Shown here: one piece after another, positions 26,061-35,107 of the stretch
How the letters are laid out: each line of letters begins with the position of its first letter
Numbering within the stretch: position 1 is the stretch's first letter
Source of the DNA: Acidobacteria bacterium Ga0074141
GTDB taxonomy: Bacteria; Acidobacteriota; Blastocatellia; Pyrinomonadales; Pyrinomonadaceae
Direction of reading: 5' to 3'
Length of the DNA: 64,000 nt
Assembly (NCBI GenBank): GCA_001464665.1
Contig: LNDP01000023.1
Coordinates: forward strand, 94,157-158,156
Made by a program: the position numbers and the translations under genes
The notes under the pieces: model-generated
What the model saw: only the letters and a program-made list of their open reading frames with translations
What the model was told of the DNA's origin: nothing
The model's database searches: none

Positions 26061-27710
26061 ATGTCAGATAGCGTTAAGATCAAGCGTGCTCTAATAAGTG
26101 TTTCGGACAAGGCGGGTATAGTTGAACTTGCCCAGTATCTTCAATTGAATGGCGTCGCTATTCTTTCGACCGGCGGCACCGCCCGCTCGCTTCGAGAAAG
26201 CGGCGTCGCCGTGACGGACGTCAGCGATGTAACCGGCTTTCCTGAAATGATGGACGGCCGCGTCAAGACGCTTCACCCGAAGATCCACGGAGCGTTCCTT
26301 GCTCTTCGCGATAATGCCGAGCACGTCTCGGCGATGGAGCAGCACGGCATCGAGCCGATCGACCTCGTCGTCGTAAATCTTTACCCGTTCGAAGAGACCA
26401 TCGCCAAAGAAGGCGTTTCGCTTGAGGAAGCCATCGAGAATATCGACATCGGCGGCCCGGCGATGATCCGTTCGGCGTCAAAGAACTGGCGGAGCGTCGC
26501 CGTCGTCACCGACCCGCGGCTCTATCCTGACCTCGTTGCAGAGATGAAGGAAAACGACGGCTCGCTCTCGATGGAAACGCGAAAGCGGCTGGCAACGCTC
26601 GCCTACACCCGAACGGCTAGCTACGACCTCGCGATCTCGTCCTACCTTGCCGAGCAACTCTCGGACGACGAACTCGAACAGCTCGAACAGTTCAACCCGC
26701 TTGGCGACATGATGTTCATCGATACCGATGACGACGAAGGCGAAGAATACGGCCTCAGCAACCCGCTACCGCCGACGCTCGACAGCATTCTCGATAAGGT
26801 GACCGACCTTCGCTACGGCGAAAATCCGCACCAAAAGGCGGCCATTTACACGACCGGAAACGAAGGCGGCATTGCCAATGCCGAACAGCTTCTCGGCAAG
26901 GAGATGTCGTATAACAACTACGTTGACGCCGAGGCCGCATGGAACCTTGTGCAGGACTTTGACGACCTCGCCGTCGCCATCATCAAGCACACGAATCCCT
27001 CGGGCGTCGGCCTCGCGGCAACAAATCTTGAGGCCTACGAACGAGCTCTCGCGACCGATCCGGTCTCGGCCTTCGGTGGGATTGTCGCGTTTAATCGGAC
27101 GGTCGATGCTGATGTGGCTGCAGCCGTCATTAACGTTTTCACCGAGGTCGTTATCGCTCCGGATTTTTCTCCACAGGCACTTGGTGTTTTCGAGACAAAG
27201 AAGAATCTCCGAGTGCTTCGCGTCCACCCCGAAATGGGCTCGACCGGGCTTGAGATCCGCCAGATCACCGGCGGAATGCTTGTACAACAAAAGGACACGC
27301 ACCGCCTTGCCGAGGACATGCTGCGGATCGTCAGCGACCGCCGCCCGACCGAGGAAGAGGTCCGCGAGATGATCTTCGCCTGGACGGTCTGTAAGCACGT
27401 GAAGTCCAATGCGATCGTCCTGGCCGCGGGCGACCGTACTATCGGCGTCGGTGCCGGGCAGATGAATCGGGTTGATTCGGTCCGGATCGCCGCAATGCGT
27501 GCCGAACGGTTCGAGCTACCGATAAAGGGCTCGGCGCTCGCATCGGACGCCTTTTTCCCATTTCGCGATAATGTTGATGAGGCAGCAAAAATGGGCGTCG
27601 CGGCGATAATTCAGCCGGGCGGTTCGGTCAAGGACGAAGAATCCATCGACGCAGCGAACGAACACGGCATTGTGATGGCATTCACCGGGGTCCGTCACTT
27701 TAAGCACTAG
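26061..27710 (+). CDS. purH: Bifunctional AICAR transformylase/IMP cyclohydrolase
   Basis: PurH carries out the last two steps of IMP synthesis. The 549-residue protein has the N-terminal IMP cyclohydrolase (MGS-like) domain: ALISVSDKAGIVELA, ILSTGGTA, DVTGFPEMMDGRVKTLHPKIHGA and VVNLYPFE. The C-terminal AICARFT domain has LRYGENPHQKAA, IKHTNPSGVG, a conserved Lys-His pair, VCKHVKSNAIVLA and IGAGQMNRVDS-type residues (observed VGAGQMNRVDS). An acidic insertion of about 25 residues (DTDDDEGEEYG) separates the domains. AGAGGGAG lies 7 bases upstream. A hairpin plus T-run ends the gene at 27725. Confidence 0.97.
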   Translation: MSDSVKIKRALISVSDKAGIVELAQYLQLNGVAILSTGGTARSLRESGVAVTDVSDVTGFPEMMDGRVKTLHPKIHGAFLALRDNAEHVSAMEQHGIEPIDLVVVNLYPFEETIAKEGVSLEEAIENIDIGGPAMIRSASKNWRSVAVVTDPRLYPDLVAEMKENDGSLSMETRKRLATLAYTRTASYDLAISSYLAEQLSDDELEQLEQFNPLGDMMFIDTDDDEGEEYGLSNPLPPTLDSILDKVTDLRYGENPHQKAAIYTTGNEGGIANAEQLLGKEMSYNNYVDAEAAWNLVQDFDDLAVAIIKHTNPSGVGLAATNLEAYERALATDPVSAFGGIVAFNRTVDADVAAAVINVFTEVVIAPDFSPQALGVFETKKNLRVLRVHPEMGSTGLEIRQITGGMLVQQKDTHRLAEDMLRIVSDRRPTEEEVREMIFAWTVCKHVKSNAIVLAAGDRTIGVGAGQMNRVDSVRIAAMRAERFELPIKGSALASDAFFPFRDNVDEAAKMGVAAIIQPGGSVKDEESIDAANEHGIVMAFTGVRHFKH

Positions 27711-27724
27711 TGTTAAACAAGTTT

Positions 27725-27749
27725 GTTAATGTTTTACATTAACTTTTTC
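27725..27749 (+). terminator. AT-rich terminator after purH
   Basis: GTTAATG-TTTTA-CATTAAC followed by TTTTTC lies 15 bases after the purH stop. The stem is only 7 bp and AT-rich, so it is moderate in strength. It directly abuts the -35 box of the next promoter. Confidence 0.65.
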
Positions 27750-27778
27750 TTGACATCCGCCGAAGACTGTCTTATCAT
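27750..27778 (+). promoter_or_regulatory. Consensus sigma70-type promoter for a short transcript
   Basis: TTGACA at 27750-27755 matches the -35 consensus perfectly. A 17-bp spacer leads to TATCAT at 27773-27778 (5 of 6). The predicted start is near 27785. No ORF follows before a terminator at about 27850, so this promoter appears to serve a small RNA. Confidence 0.75.
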
Positions 27779-27784
27779 CTTCAA

Positions 27785-27850
27785 ATACAGGACAACTGAA
27801 GGAACGCCCGGACGGTTTGCATAAAGCAAATCTCCGGGTCTTCTATTTTT
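27785..27850 (+). ncRNA. Candidate small RNA with its own promoter and terminator
   Basis: Between the promoter at 27750-27778 and the T-run ending near 27850 lies a transcript of about 65 nt. Its first part (27789-27821) is 30/33 identical to 37391-37423. The 3' half folds as GCCCGGA (27806-27812) with TCCGGGT (27833-27839) and an inner TTTGC/GCAAA stem around an ATAAA loop, followed by TCTTCTATTTTT. No start codon with a good frame exists within it. It points toward the convergent comEC gene. No Rfam family was recognised. Confidence 0.5.
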
Positions 27851-27856
27851 ACTCGG

Positions 27857-30550
27857 CTACCGAAAGCTGGTTACTTCGATCTCTGACCCGTCTGTTAGAA
27901 ATGTTATCGTTCCCCGGCTACCGGTCGTTCGGGTTTCGGCTCCGGCAGCTTGCCAGCGATCGACGACCTGCGGATCGGGGTGCCGGAACCGCGACCGTCG
28001 TCCGACCGGAATCACGGCAAACCGCGGCCGCACTGCCCGGACAAATTCTTCGGTCGAAGACGTTCGGCTGCCGTGGTGCGGGACCTTGACGACATCCGCC
28101 GCAAGATCGGCTCCGCTCGCGATCAGCACCCGTTCGGCCTCGGCCTCGATGTCGCCGGTGAAAAGGAATCGCCGCTCGCCGTAAGTCAGCAGCAGCACAA
28201 GCGACCGATCGTTTTCCGCGAGACTCGGCAAAGCACCTGCTCCGGGATAGAGCACATCAACACGAACGCCGCCTACCTCCATCACTTCCCCGGCCGAAAG
28301 ACGTTCGGCCGCAACGCCGCGTTCGGCAAGAATTTCATATAGCATCTTCGACTCTTCCGTCTCCCCCTGAGCCGCGGCAAAGTAAGCCCGGCCGATAGTG
28401 AAGTTCGTTGCCACATCGATCAACCCCTGCAGGTGGTCGCTGTCCGCATGCGACGCGACGATGTGGTCGATGTGCGAAAGCCCGCGTTGCCAAAGAAACT
28501 CCGAAACCACCATCTCGCCGATCCGCGCCCTGTCCGGCTCAAAGTCCTCGTCGCCCTCCGTCCTGTAGTCGACCAGCCCGCCGGCGTCTATCAGCATCGT
28601 TTCGCCGTTAGGAAACGTGATGAGGGCAGCATCGCCCTGCCCGACGTCGAGAAGATCGACCCGCAGCTTACCGTTCGGCTCCGGCGCCGAGAAGGGCGTA
28701 AGAACGATGACCGATCCGAACACCAGAATCATCAAGAGGGTCGCGACGGCAAGGCTTCGCATTATGGCAATTCGCGGCCTCGTCTCCGGCCTGATCTTGA
28801 AAGGATCCCAGCGAACAAGCATCACGGCAAGTGCGACGACCGGGACAAGATAAAGGAAATAGATCGCAATGCCCGCTCCCGAATATACCGGCATCCGCAG
28901 GCCGCCGAGTCCAAGACCGAGCACCGCCCGCGAGCCCCAGACCGCCGCCGCCGATGCCGCCTCGGCAGCCGCGACGAACGGCATCGCCAGCACGTCCGCG
29001 ATGCTTCCTAGCACGAGTGCCGGCACGGCGAGGATGCCCATCGCCGCGACCAACCCGCCGGTCCAGATGTTGAGCACGATTCCAGCAATCGGGATCCGGT
29101 GAAAATAGACTGCCATCAGCGGCAGCAGCCACAGTTGCACCGACGCTGAAACAACGACCGCTTCAACTGCAAAACGCACCGCCGGCCGAATCCGCTCCCA
29201 AACTCCGCCCTCAAGCAACGGCCGCTTGAACAGCCCCGTTCGCCAGACGTTTCTGCCGCTCTCGATCCGCCAAGCTTCATCATTCCAATAGAGAGCTTCG
29301 CAAAGCCGCCGCACGAACGCTGGCACCGAAGGCGGAAACGGCGTCTCACGCGTCGGCCGCCAGCCGCCGATCGCCCGGAGCTTTTCGATCAGCGGAACGG
29401 CGGTCGCGATGATGCCGAAAACACTCGCGAAGGTAAGCAGCAGCGAAGCGTCAAAGACGTCGCTCGGCCGCCAGGCAAGCAGCATCAACGCACATGCTCC
29501 GGCGGCGTTTAGCATCGAGCCTGTCTGCGCCATCGCCCGTCCGACGATGATAAAGCTGAACATCAGGGCCGCCCGCGTCACCGGCTTTTCCATCCCGACG
29601 GCGAATGAAAAGATCCAGATCGCCGGCAGCACGATTGCCGCCTGCCACGTCCGCGAGCGGACAAATCGGCTCGTAAAATAGAGAAGAAGCCCAGCGATGA
29701 ACGTGATGTGCAAGCCGGAGATCACGAGTACGTGAAACGTGCCACCCTCGCGAAAGATCTCAGATGTTTCGCGGTCAAGATAATAGCGGTCGCCGAACAT
29801 CGCCGCCGCCAAAATGCCGGCTGTCCGCGGGCTAAAGAGCTCGGCCGTCCGCTCGATGGCCGCACCTCTGGCTGCTAAGATCGCCGCACCGAAGCCTCCG
29901 CCGCTCGTAATGCGTTCGATCAGCAGCGGGCTCTTGAGCGTGCACGCCGCGTCGATGCCCTGCCGGTCGAGCAGTTCGGGCCGACGCGCGACGCCCGGAT
30001 TCAGGTACCGCTCGTCGCGGTCGAGCCCGCATTCGATGATCACCTCATCGCCTTGCCTCAGCTCAAGCCGTTCGAGATCGCTGCGGGCCGCGTCGGAATC
30101 CGTCGGCACAAATGCCCGCACATCGCCCTCGGTCGGCATTGTTTCGCCGCGATGCGTGATCTCGGTCGCTCGAATACGCAGCACCGCCGTCGAAGGCCCG
30201 ATCTCAACCGCACGGACGAGCCGCCCGCGCACCGCAACCGGATCGGCCTGCGGCACGATCCCGAGATCGTAGATCGCCTTGACCCGCATCGGCGAAAGCG
30301 ACGCCGCCTCATAGATGTACCCAAATACTCCGGCCGAAAAGAATGCCGCGAGAAGAAAAGCGGTCGCAAAGCGACGCTCGCGAAGGAAAAAAGCGAGAGC
30401 CGCAAGCATTACGCTCGACGCTGCGAAAGCTGCCGGACCGATCGCAGAGAAATAGCCGCCCACGGCCGCTCCAAACGCGAACCCGGCCGCGAGCCATAGG
30501 AGCGGATGGCGTGAGTATGTTTGAGTGGGTGTCGGCTCTGGGCTAGTCAA
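27857..30550 (-). CDS. comEC: ComEC/Rec2-family competence protein
   Basis: ComEC forms the inner-membrane channel for single-stranded DNA during natural transformation. The 897-residue protein has an N-terminal membrane and DUF4131-like OB region (residues ~15-220) and a multi-span Competence domain (~230-610) with FREGGTFHVLVISGLHITFIAGL. The C-terminal metallo-beta-lactamase domain (~640-890) has LLDVGQGDAALI, ASHADSDHLQG and KVPHHGSRTS. All three canonical domains are present, so it is full length. It overlaps the upstream comEA-like gene by 8 bases. Pilus genes are not in the window. Confidence 0.95.
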   Translation of the reverse strand: MTSPEPTPTQTYSRHPLLWLAAGFAFGAAVGGYFSAIGPAAFAASSVMLAALAFFLRERRFATAFLLAAFFSAGVFGYIYEAASLSPMRVKAIYDLGIVPQADPVAVRGRLVRAVEIGPSTAVLRIRATEITHRGETMPTEGDVRAFVPTDSDAARSDLERLELRQGDEVIIECGLDRDERYLNPGVARRPELLDRQGIDAACTLKSPLLIERITSGGGFGAAILAARGAAIERTAELFSPRTAGILAAAMFGDRYYLDRETSEIFREGGTFHVLVISGLHITFIAGLLLYFTSRFVRSRTWQAAIVLPAIWIFSFAVGMEKPVTRAALMFSFIIVGRAMAQTGSMLNAAGACALMLLAWRPSDVFDASLLLTFASVFGIIATAVPLIEKLRAIGGWRPTRETPFPPSVPAFVRRLCEALYWNDEAWRIESGRNVWRTGLFKRPLLEGGVWERIRPAVRFAVEAVVVSASVQLWLLPLMAVYFHRIPIAGIVLNIWTGGLVAAMGILAVPALVLGSIADVLAMPFVAAAEAASAAAVWGSRAVLGLGLGGLRMPVYSGAGIAIYFLYLVPVVALAVMLVRWDPFKIRPETRPRIAIMRSLAVATLLMILVFGSVIVLTPFSAPEPNGKLRVDLLDVGQGDAALITFPNGETMLIDAGGLVDYRTEGDEDFEPDRARIGEMVVSEFLWQRGLSHIDHIVASHADSDHLQGLIDVATNFTIGRAYFAAAQGETEESKMLYEILAERGVAAERLSAGEVMEVGGVRVDVLYPGAGALPSLAENDRSLVLLLTYGERRFLFTGDIEAEAERVLIASGADLAADVVKVPHHGSRTSSTEEFVRAVRPRFAVIPVGRRSRFRHPDPQVVDRWQAAGAETRTTGSRGTITFLTDGSEIEVTSFR

Positions 30551-30890
30551 TTCTGATCAGGTGCCGGATATCGCGAAAACGCTTATCGCCGATGCCGCGA
30601 ACGAGCATCAGGCTCTCCGGCCGGCGAAATGGGCCGTGCTCGTTTCGGTGGCGGATGATCTCCGCGGCAATGCCTTCGCCGATGTTCGGGATGCGGCGAA
30701 GCTCGTCCAGACCGGCCGTGTTGATATTAATAGTTTCGTGCGAAAGATCTGCCGATGCGGCCTCGAGTTTGTATTGCCCTGCCGTGTTTTCGCTGTTGTT
30801 GTTGCAGCCCGCCGCGAGCATCGCGATAAGCAAAACTGCCATGCCGAGCGAGGTTTTATAACCTCTGCTTTTTAATGCGAACGTCTGCAT
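30543..30890 (-). CDS. comEA: ComEA-like helix-hairpin-helix lipoprotein
   Basis: The product is 115 residues. A lipoprotein-type signal (AVLLIAMLAAGC) is followed by a short linker and two HhH motifs: ININTAGLDELRRIPNIGEGIAAEIIRHR at about residues 53-82 and LMLVRGIGDKRFRDIRHLI to the end. HhH domains bind DNA non-specifically; periplasmic ComEA hands DNA to ComEC. Membrane anchoring through a lipid rather than a transmembrane helix is a variant of the usual design. The stop overlaps comEC by 8 bases. Confidence 0.85.
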   Translation of the reverse strand: MQTFALKSRGYKTSLGMAVLLIAMLAAGCNNNSENTAGQYKLEAASADLSHETININTAGLDELRRIPNIGEGIAAEIIRHRNEHGPFRRPESLMLVRGIGDKRFRDIRHLIRID

Positions 30891-30975
30891 CTCCGGCGTG
30901 CTGAAACGATGTGCAAAATGCTAAAAGTCGCGATGTTACAAAGACTTGAACGATTTAACATCGCCGAAATCCACG

Positions 30976-31002
30976 GCTTTTCCACAGTTTGTGTGGAAAA
31001 GC
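30976..31002. promoter_or_regulatory. Inverted repeat of two DnaA-box-like sequences
   Basis: GCTTTTCCACA and TGTGGAAAAGC form an 11-bp perfect inverted repeat with a 5-base loop. Each arm contains TTTTCCACA, one base away from the DnaA box TTATCCACA. It lies in the 254-base gap between ftsK and comEA. It could be a DnaA-binding site, a terminator-like hairpin or chance. Confidence 0.35.
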
Positions 31003-31048
31003 TTCAAAGCCTGATCGAAAACCAAAACATTGAAAGCGACCGCTCGTT

Positions 31049-31135
31049 CGAATCTCTGCGAACTCCGCGAAGATCTCCGTGCTCTCTGTGTTTAGATCTT
31101 TTCAACTGAGAGCTCGCAGAGTTTCTCGCTGAGCA
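31049..31135. repeat. Degenerate CTCTGCG/CTCTGTG low-complexity repeat
   Basis: Words such as CTCTGCGAACTCCGCG, CTCCGTGCTCTCTGTG and CTCGCAGAGTTTCTCGCTGAG follow each other in 85 bases. The style matches 4285-4440 and 25856-25902. It is non-coding and follows ftsK on its 3' side. Confidence 0.45.
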
Positions 31136-31144
31136 CGCCGAGCA

Positions 31145-33556
31145 TCACATACCCTCTTTCATTTCCATCATATCGGCCAACTCTTCGTAGGCCTTTGGCA
31201 GCACAGGCCGGGCACGTGCGGCACCGTCCATTTCGCCGACGTAGCCCCGTGCGACCATCGCATCGAGAATGCCGGCCGCCCGGCCGTAGCCGATCTTCAA
31301 ATGCCTTTGGAGCAGCGACGTTGACCCGCGTTTTGCGTTTACGACCACCTTCAGCGCGTCCCAGAAAAGCGGGTCGTTGGTCGATGGGTGCTCGCCCGCT
31401 TCGGCGGCCATTTCTTCTTCGCTCTTCGTCACTGTCGGGTCGTACTCGGGCGGGCCGTAGGTCTTAACGTGCTCGACGATCCGGGCGATCTCTTTCTCGT
31501 CAACATAAGCACCGTGAACGCGGATCACCTGCGACGTCGCCGGCGGCAGAAAGAGCATATCGCCGCGGCCGAGTAGCGACTCGGCCCCGTTGCCGTCGAT
31601 GATCGTCCGGCTATCTACCTTTGAGGAAACGCGGAAAGAGATGCGTGCCGGAAAGTTCGCTTTGATCAGTCCAGTGATGACATCTACCGAAGGCCGCTGC
31701 GTCGCGAGCACGAGGTGGATGCCGACCGCACGAGCCATCTGCGCCAGACGCGTGATGTAGGTCTCGACCTGCTTGCCGGCGACCATCATCAGGTCGGCAA
31801 GTTCGTCGATAATGATGACGAAATAAGGCAGCGTTTCGTGCGGATTGCCTTCGTCGTCAAACTGCTTTGCCGCGTTCCGCCGTTTGGCCTCGGCGTTGTA
31901 GCCCTCAATGTTGCGGACCGCATAACCGGCCAACCGCTTGTAGCGGTTTTCCATTTCGCGCACCGCCCAGTGGAGCGCGTTCGCGGCCTCTTTCGGCTCG
32001 GTGATGATCGGCACACGAAGGTGCGGAATGTCTGCATAGAGCCCGAGTTCGAGCCGCTTCGGGTCGACCATTATGAACTTCACGTCCTCGGGCGTCGCCT
32101 TGTAAAGCATCGAGACGATCAGCGAGTTTACGCCGACCGATTTTCCTGCTCCGGTCGCACCGGCGATGAGCAAGTGCGGCATCTTTGCGAGGTCGGTCAC
32201 GTAGTTTTCGCCCGAGATGGTCTTGCCGAGTGCGATGGTCAGCGGCGATGTCGATTTCTTGAACTGCGGTGATTCTATGACGTCACGGAGAAAGATCGTC
32301 TCGCGGTCATTGTTCGGCACTTCGATGCCGACGTGGGCCGTGCCCGGAATGCGGTCGATGCGTATCGACTCGGCCTCGAGAGCAAGGCAAAGATCGTCGG
32401 CCAGGTTCGTGACACGTGCGTATTTGACGCCCGCATCCGGCTTGAACTGAAACGTCGTAACGACCGGCCCCGGCGAATAGCGGCTGACCGTTCCGGCGAC
32501 GTTGAACTCGCGTGATTTCTCGCCGATCATCACCGCAAGGTCGCGGAGCCGAGCGTCATTGTGGGCGATCCGCGGCGGTGCCGGATTGAGCAATTCCGAA
32601 CTCGGCAGCGTGTAGCCCTCTTTCCCGACAACCTTCTTTTCTTCCGGCGGCTTCGGCTCGGCTTCTTCGGCGGGCTTCTGCTCCGCCTCGTCGGCGGCCG
32701 CGGCGGCCTCGATGCGTTCCTCGGTCTTCATCGACCGCGTCTTTTTTGGCGGTTTTTCGATGATGGTCGCGGGCACCGGATCCGTGATAAAAGTATCGGG
32801 AATCGGGACCGTCGGCGGTTCTAGTGATGAAGGTTGTTCGCGAAGCTCGCGTCGGCGTTGGGCCCGCTCGAGCGCCGCGTCGTGCCGCTGACGGCGTACC
32901 AAGCTCCTTCGCTCGAACCACTCGCGTACCCGCGTTTTGAGATTTTGGATCGGCAGATCGAATGTCGCTAGCAGCCATTCGAACGAGAAATTTGAAATGA
33001 GCAGAACCGAGGCCGTCAACATCGCGATGAGAACGATAAGCGTCCCGGTCGTCCCGATGAGCTTTGCCGCGAGGAAAGGAAACGCTCCGCCGAGAACGCC
33101 GCCGTAGCTCGGCTCGATCATATAGCCGAGCCCTGAGACCGCAAGCACGATCAGTGCATAGCCAACCCCGCGTGCGACCGTCGGCCGCAGGCCCACCGAG
33201 CGGAATACCCGCCAGGCGATGAAAGCCAGCAGCGGCGGAAGAAAATATGCGGTAAGCCCGACCGCGCTTATCAGAATAGCCGAGAGATTTGCACCGACAA
33301 CGCCGATCCAATTCTGTGTAGCCCGCCCCTGTCCATGGCCGGTGGAGATGATCGAACGGTCGTCCGGACTTCCGGTAACAAGGCTCAGGAATACTAGAAC
33401 CGCCAACGCAACCAGCCCGACAGCGACAACCTCATTAAGCCGCGAACGCTCCGGCGGCTTTGCCCCTCGCTTTTTGATGAGCGTGGAGCCATCGGCGAGA
33501 CAATAGTTCATCTCGTCGTCGGTATATTCCTTCTTGCATTTCGGGCAGATCTTCAT
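31145..33556 (-). CDS. ftsK: DNA translocase FtsK/SpoIIIE with N-terminal zinc-ribbon-like segment
   Basis: The 803-residue protein starts with CPKCKKEYTDDEMNYC, a CxxC...C zinc-ribbon-like segment not typical of FtsK. Four membrane spans follow (about residues 40-215), then a charged linker rich in Pro/Glu (~240-330). The motor has GATGAGKSVGVN (Walker A), FIMVDPKRLEL, PYFVIIIDELADLMM (Walker B) and ATQRPSVDVITG. A C-terminal winged-helix gamma domain (about 735-800) with STSLLQRHLKIGYGRAA should read KOPS sites. FtsK pumps chromosome termini through the division septum. prfB lies 16 bases upstream on the same strand. Confidence 0.95.
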   Translation of the reverse strand: MKICPKCKKEYTDDEMNYCLADGSTLIKKRGAKPPERSRLNEVVAVGLVALAVLVFLSLVTGSPDDRSIISTGHGQGRATQNWIGVVGANLSAILISAVGLTAYFLPPLLAFIAWRVFRSVGLRPTVARGVGYALIVLAVSGLGYMIEPSYGGVLGGAFPFLAAKLIGTTGTLIVLIAMLTASVLLISNFSFEWLLATFDLPIQNLKTRVREWFERRSLVRRQRHDAALERAQRRRELREQPSSLEPPTVPIPDTFITDPVPATIIEKPPKKTRSMKTEERIEAAAAADEAEQKPAEEAEPKPPEEKKVVGKEGYTLPSSELLNPAPPRIAHNDARLRDLAVMIGEKSREFNVAGTVSRYSPGPVVTTFQFKPDAGVKYARVTNLADDLCLALEAESIRIDRIPGTAHVGIEVPNNDRETIFLRDVIESPQFKKSTSPLTIALGKTISGENYVTDLAKMPHLLIAGATGAGKSVGVNSLIVSMLYKATPEDVKFIMVDPKRLELGLYADIPHLRVPIITEPKEAANALHWAVREMENRYKRLAGYAVRNIEGYNAEAKRRNAAKQFDDEGNPHETLPYFVIIIDELADLMMVAGKQVETYITRLAQMARAVGIHLVLATQRPSVDVITGLIKANFPARISFRVSSKVDSRTIIDGNGAESLLGRGDMLFLPPATSQVIRVHGAYVDEKEIARIVEHVKTYGPPEYDPTVTKSEEEMAAEAGEHPSTNDPLFWDALKVVVNAKRGSTSLLQRHLKIGYGRAAGILDAMVARGYVGEMDGAARARPVLPKAYEELADMMEMKEGM

Positions 33557-33572
33557 TTGCCGATCGCGTTCG

Positions 33573-34689
33573 TTAAGCCGGTGCGGGGCCCTTGATCCCC
33601 TTTTTGAACATCAGGAATTCCTTAATGAAAGGGTCTATCTCGCCGCCGAGCACCGCTTCGACATCAGTTTCCTCGAGCTTCGTCCGGGTGTCCTTTACGA
33701 GCCGGTACGGGTGCAGGACGTAGTTGCGAATCTGCGACCCGAACGAGATGTCCATCTTTGTTGCCTCGAGTTCGGCGGCGTCCGAGCGGCGTCGTTCGAG
33801 CTCGAGTTCGTAGAGCTTTGACCGCAGCACCTGCATCGCAACCATTCGGTTCTGCAGCTGCGACCGCTGATTCTGGCAGGTTACCACAATTCCCGTGGGC
33901 AGGTGAGTTATCCTGACGGCGCTGTCGGTCACGTTAACGTGCTGCCCGCCCGCTCCGGATGAGCGGTAGGTATCAACGCGGAGGTCTTTGTCGTCGATGT
34001 TGACCTCTATGTTCTCGTCGATCTCCGGCGAAACGAACATAGAAGCGAACGAGGTCTCGCGGCTACCGCCCGAATTGAACGGCGATATGCGCACCAGCCG
34101 GTGAACGCCGGCTTCAGCGGAAAGTAAGCCGTAAGCGTAATCGCCCTCGACCCGGAATGTCGCGGACTTTATCCCGGCCTCGCTTCCCGTCTGTTCATCG
34201 ATCAGATCGACCTTAAACCCGCGCCGCTCCGCCCAGCGGATATACATCCTCAGCAGCATCTGGGCAAAGTCCTGCGCGTCCGTCCCGCCGGCTCCGGCCT
34301 GGATCGAGCAAATGGCGTTGTTTGCGTCTGTCTCGCCCGAGAGCAAGCTTTCCGTCTCCGCGGTCGTCACGTCACGGTCGAGCTTTTCGATCAGCGTGGC
34401 AAGCTCGGCCGCCGAGGCTTCATCCGTTTCGGCAAATTCGAAAAGCACCTCGGCGTCCGAGATGCCCGTCTCAAAATCTTTTTGCTGCGCTAGAGCCTTC
34501 TCAACCCGGCTCCGCTGCTGCACAAACCGCTGCGCACCGGCCTGGTCATCCCAAAAGCCCGGCTCCGAGATCTTGTCCTCAAGTTCTGCTAGTTCTCTCT
34601 GCTTGGCGGGTGCGTCAAAGAAACCTCCCGAGTTGGAGGACCTTCTCTTTTATTTCGTCGTATTTTGTTCTGAGTTCCTGTAGTTCCAT
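33573..34689 (-). CDS. prfB: Peptide chain release factor 2, programmed +1 frameshift
   Basis: RF2 releases peptides at UGA and UAA. Zero-frame translation from ATG 34689 gives 24 codons ending in L-G-R-F-L, then TGA at 34617-34615. The +1 frame then reads on to 33573. The slippery site CTT-TGA-C is preceded by GGGAGG at the spacing known from E. coli prfB, so the frameshift is autoregulated by RF2 itself. The full product is about 371 residues, normal length. It has the SPF anticodon-like motif (RISPFNSGGSRETSFA) and the catalytic GGQ (SSGAGGQHVN). An internal GTG at 34523 would wrongly truncate the protein by 55 residues. Confidence 0.95.
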
Positions 34690-34708
34690 TATGTTTGCGT
34701 CGTTCGAT

Positions 34709-35074
34709 TTAGCCGGCCTCTGAGCCTGTGTTTTGCCCGATCCAGAGCCGGTTTCCGTCCGGGTCGTCGAGCCGAAACTCGGTCAGGCCGTAAAAGGTCG
34801 TTTCGAGGTCCGGAATGTCGATCCCTTTCGAACGTACCTGAGCATGATAGCCTACGACGTCGCTCGGATAAAGATAGAGCACGCCAGTCCTCGGCATTCC
34901 CGGATGCGGGTTGATCGATTGGTCGATCATCAGCCGGCACTCGCCAAACCGCAGCATCGCCCACCGCCATTCGTCATTGCGGTTCTCCACCTCGAACCCG
35001 AGCTTCCCGTAAAATTCGACGCTCCGAGCGATATCAGCCACCGGCAGCATCGGTATTAGCCTTTCCATTTTCAT
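34709..35074 (-). CDS. VOC-family (glyoxalase/bleomycin-resistance-like) protein
   Basis: The 121-residue protein has one VOC unit: PMLPVADIARSVEFYGKLGFEVE at the N-terminus, MLRFGECRLMID in the middle and FRLDDPDGNRLWIGQN at the end. The helical swap and beta-alpha-beta-beta-beta order are typical. Members bind metals and small ligands as dioxygenases, glyoxalases or resistance proteins; this one cannot be assigned further. It lies 19 bases upstream of prfB on the same strand. Confidence 0.85.
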   Translation of the reverse strand: MKMERLIPMLPVADIARSVEFYGKLGFEVENRNDEWRWAMLRFGECRLMIDQSINPHPGMPRTGVLYLYPSDVVGYHAQVRSKGIDIPDLETTFYGLTEFRLDDPDGNRLWIGQNTGSEAG

Positions 35075-35107
35075 ACTTTTTACCCATGGCGAATGTCAGA
35101 TCGCGTT

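Noticed and set aside
33573..34523. prfB starting at the internal GTG 34523
   Set aside because: The upstream 55 residues match RF2 and are joined by the standard frameshift site.
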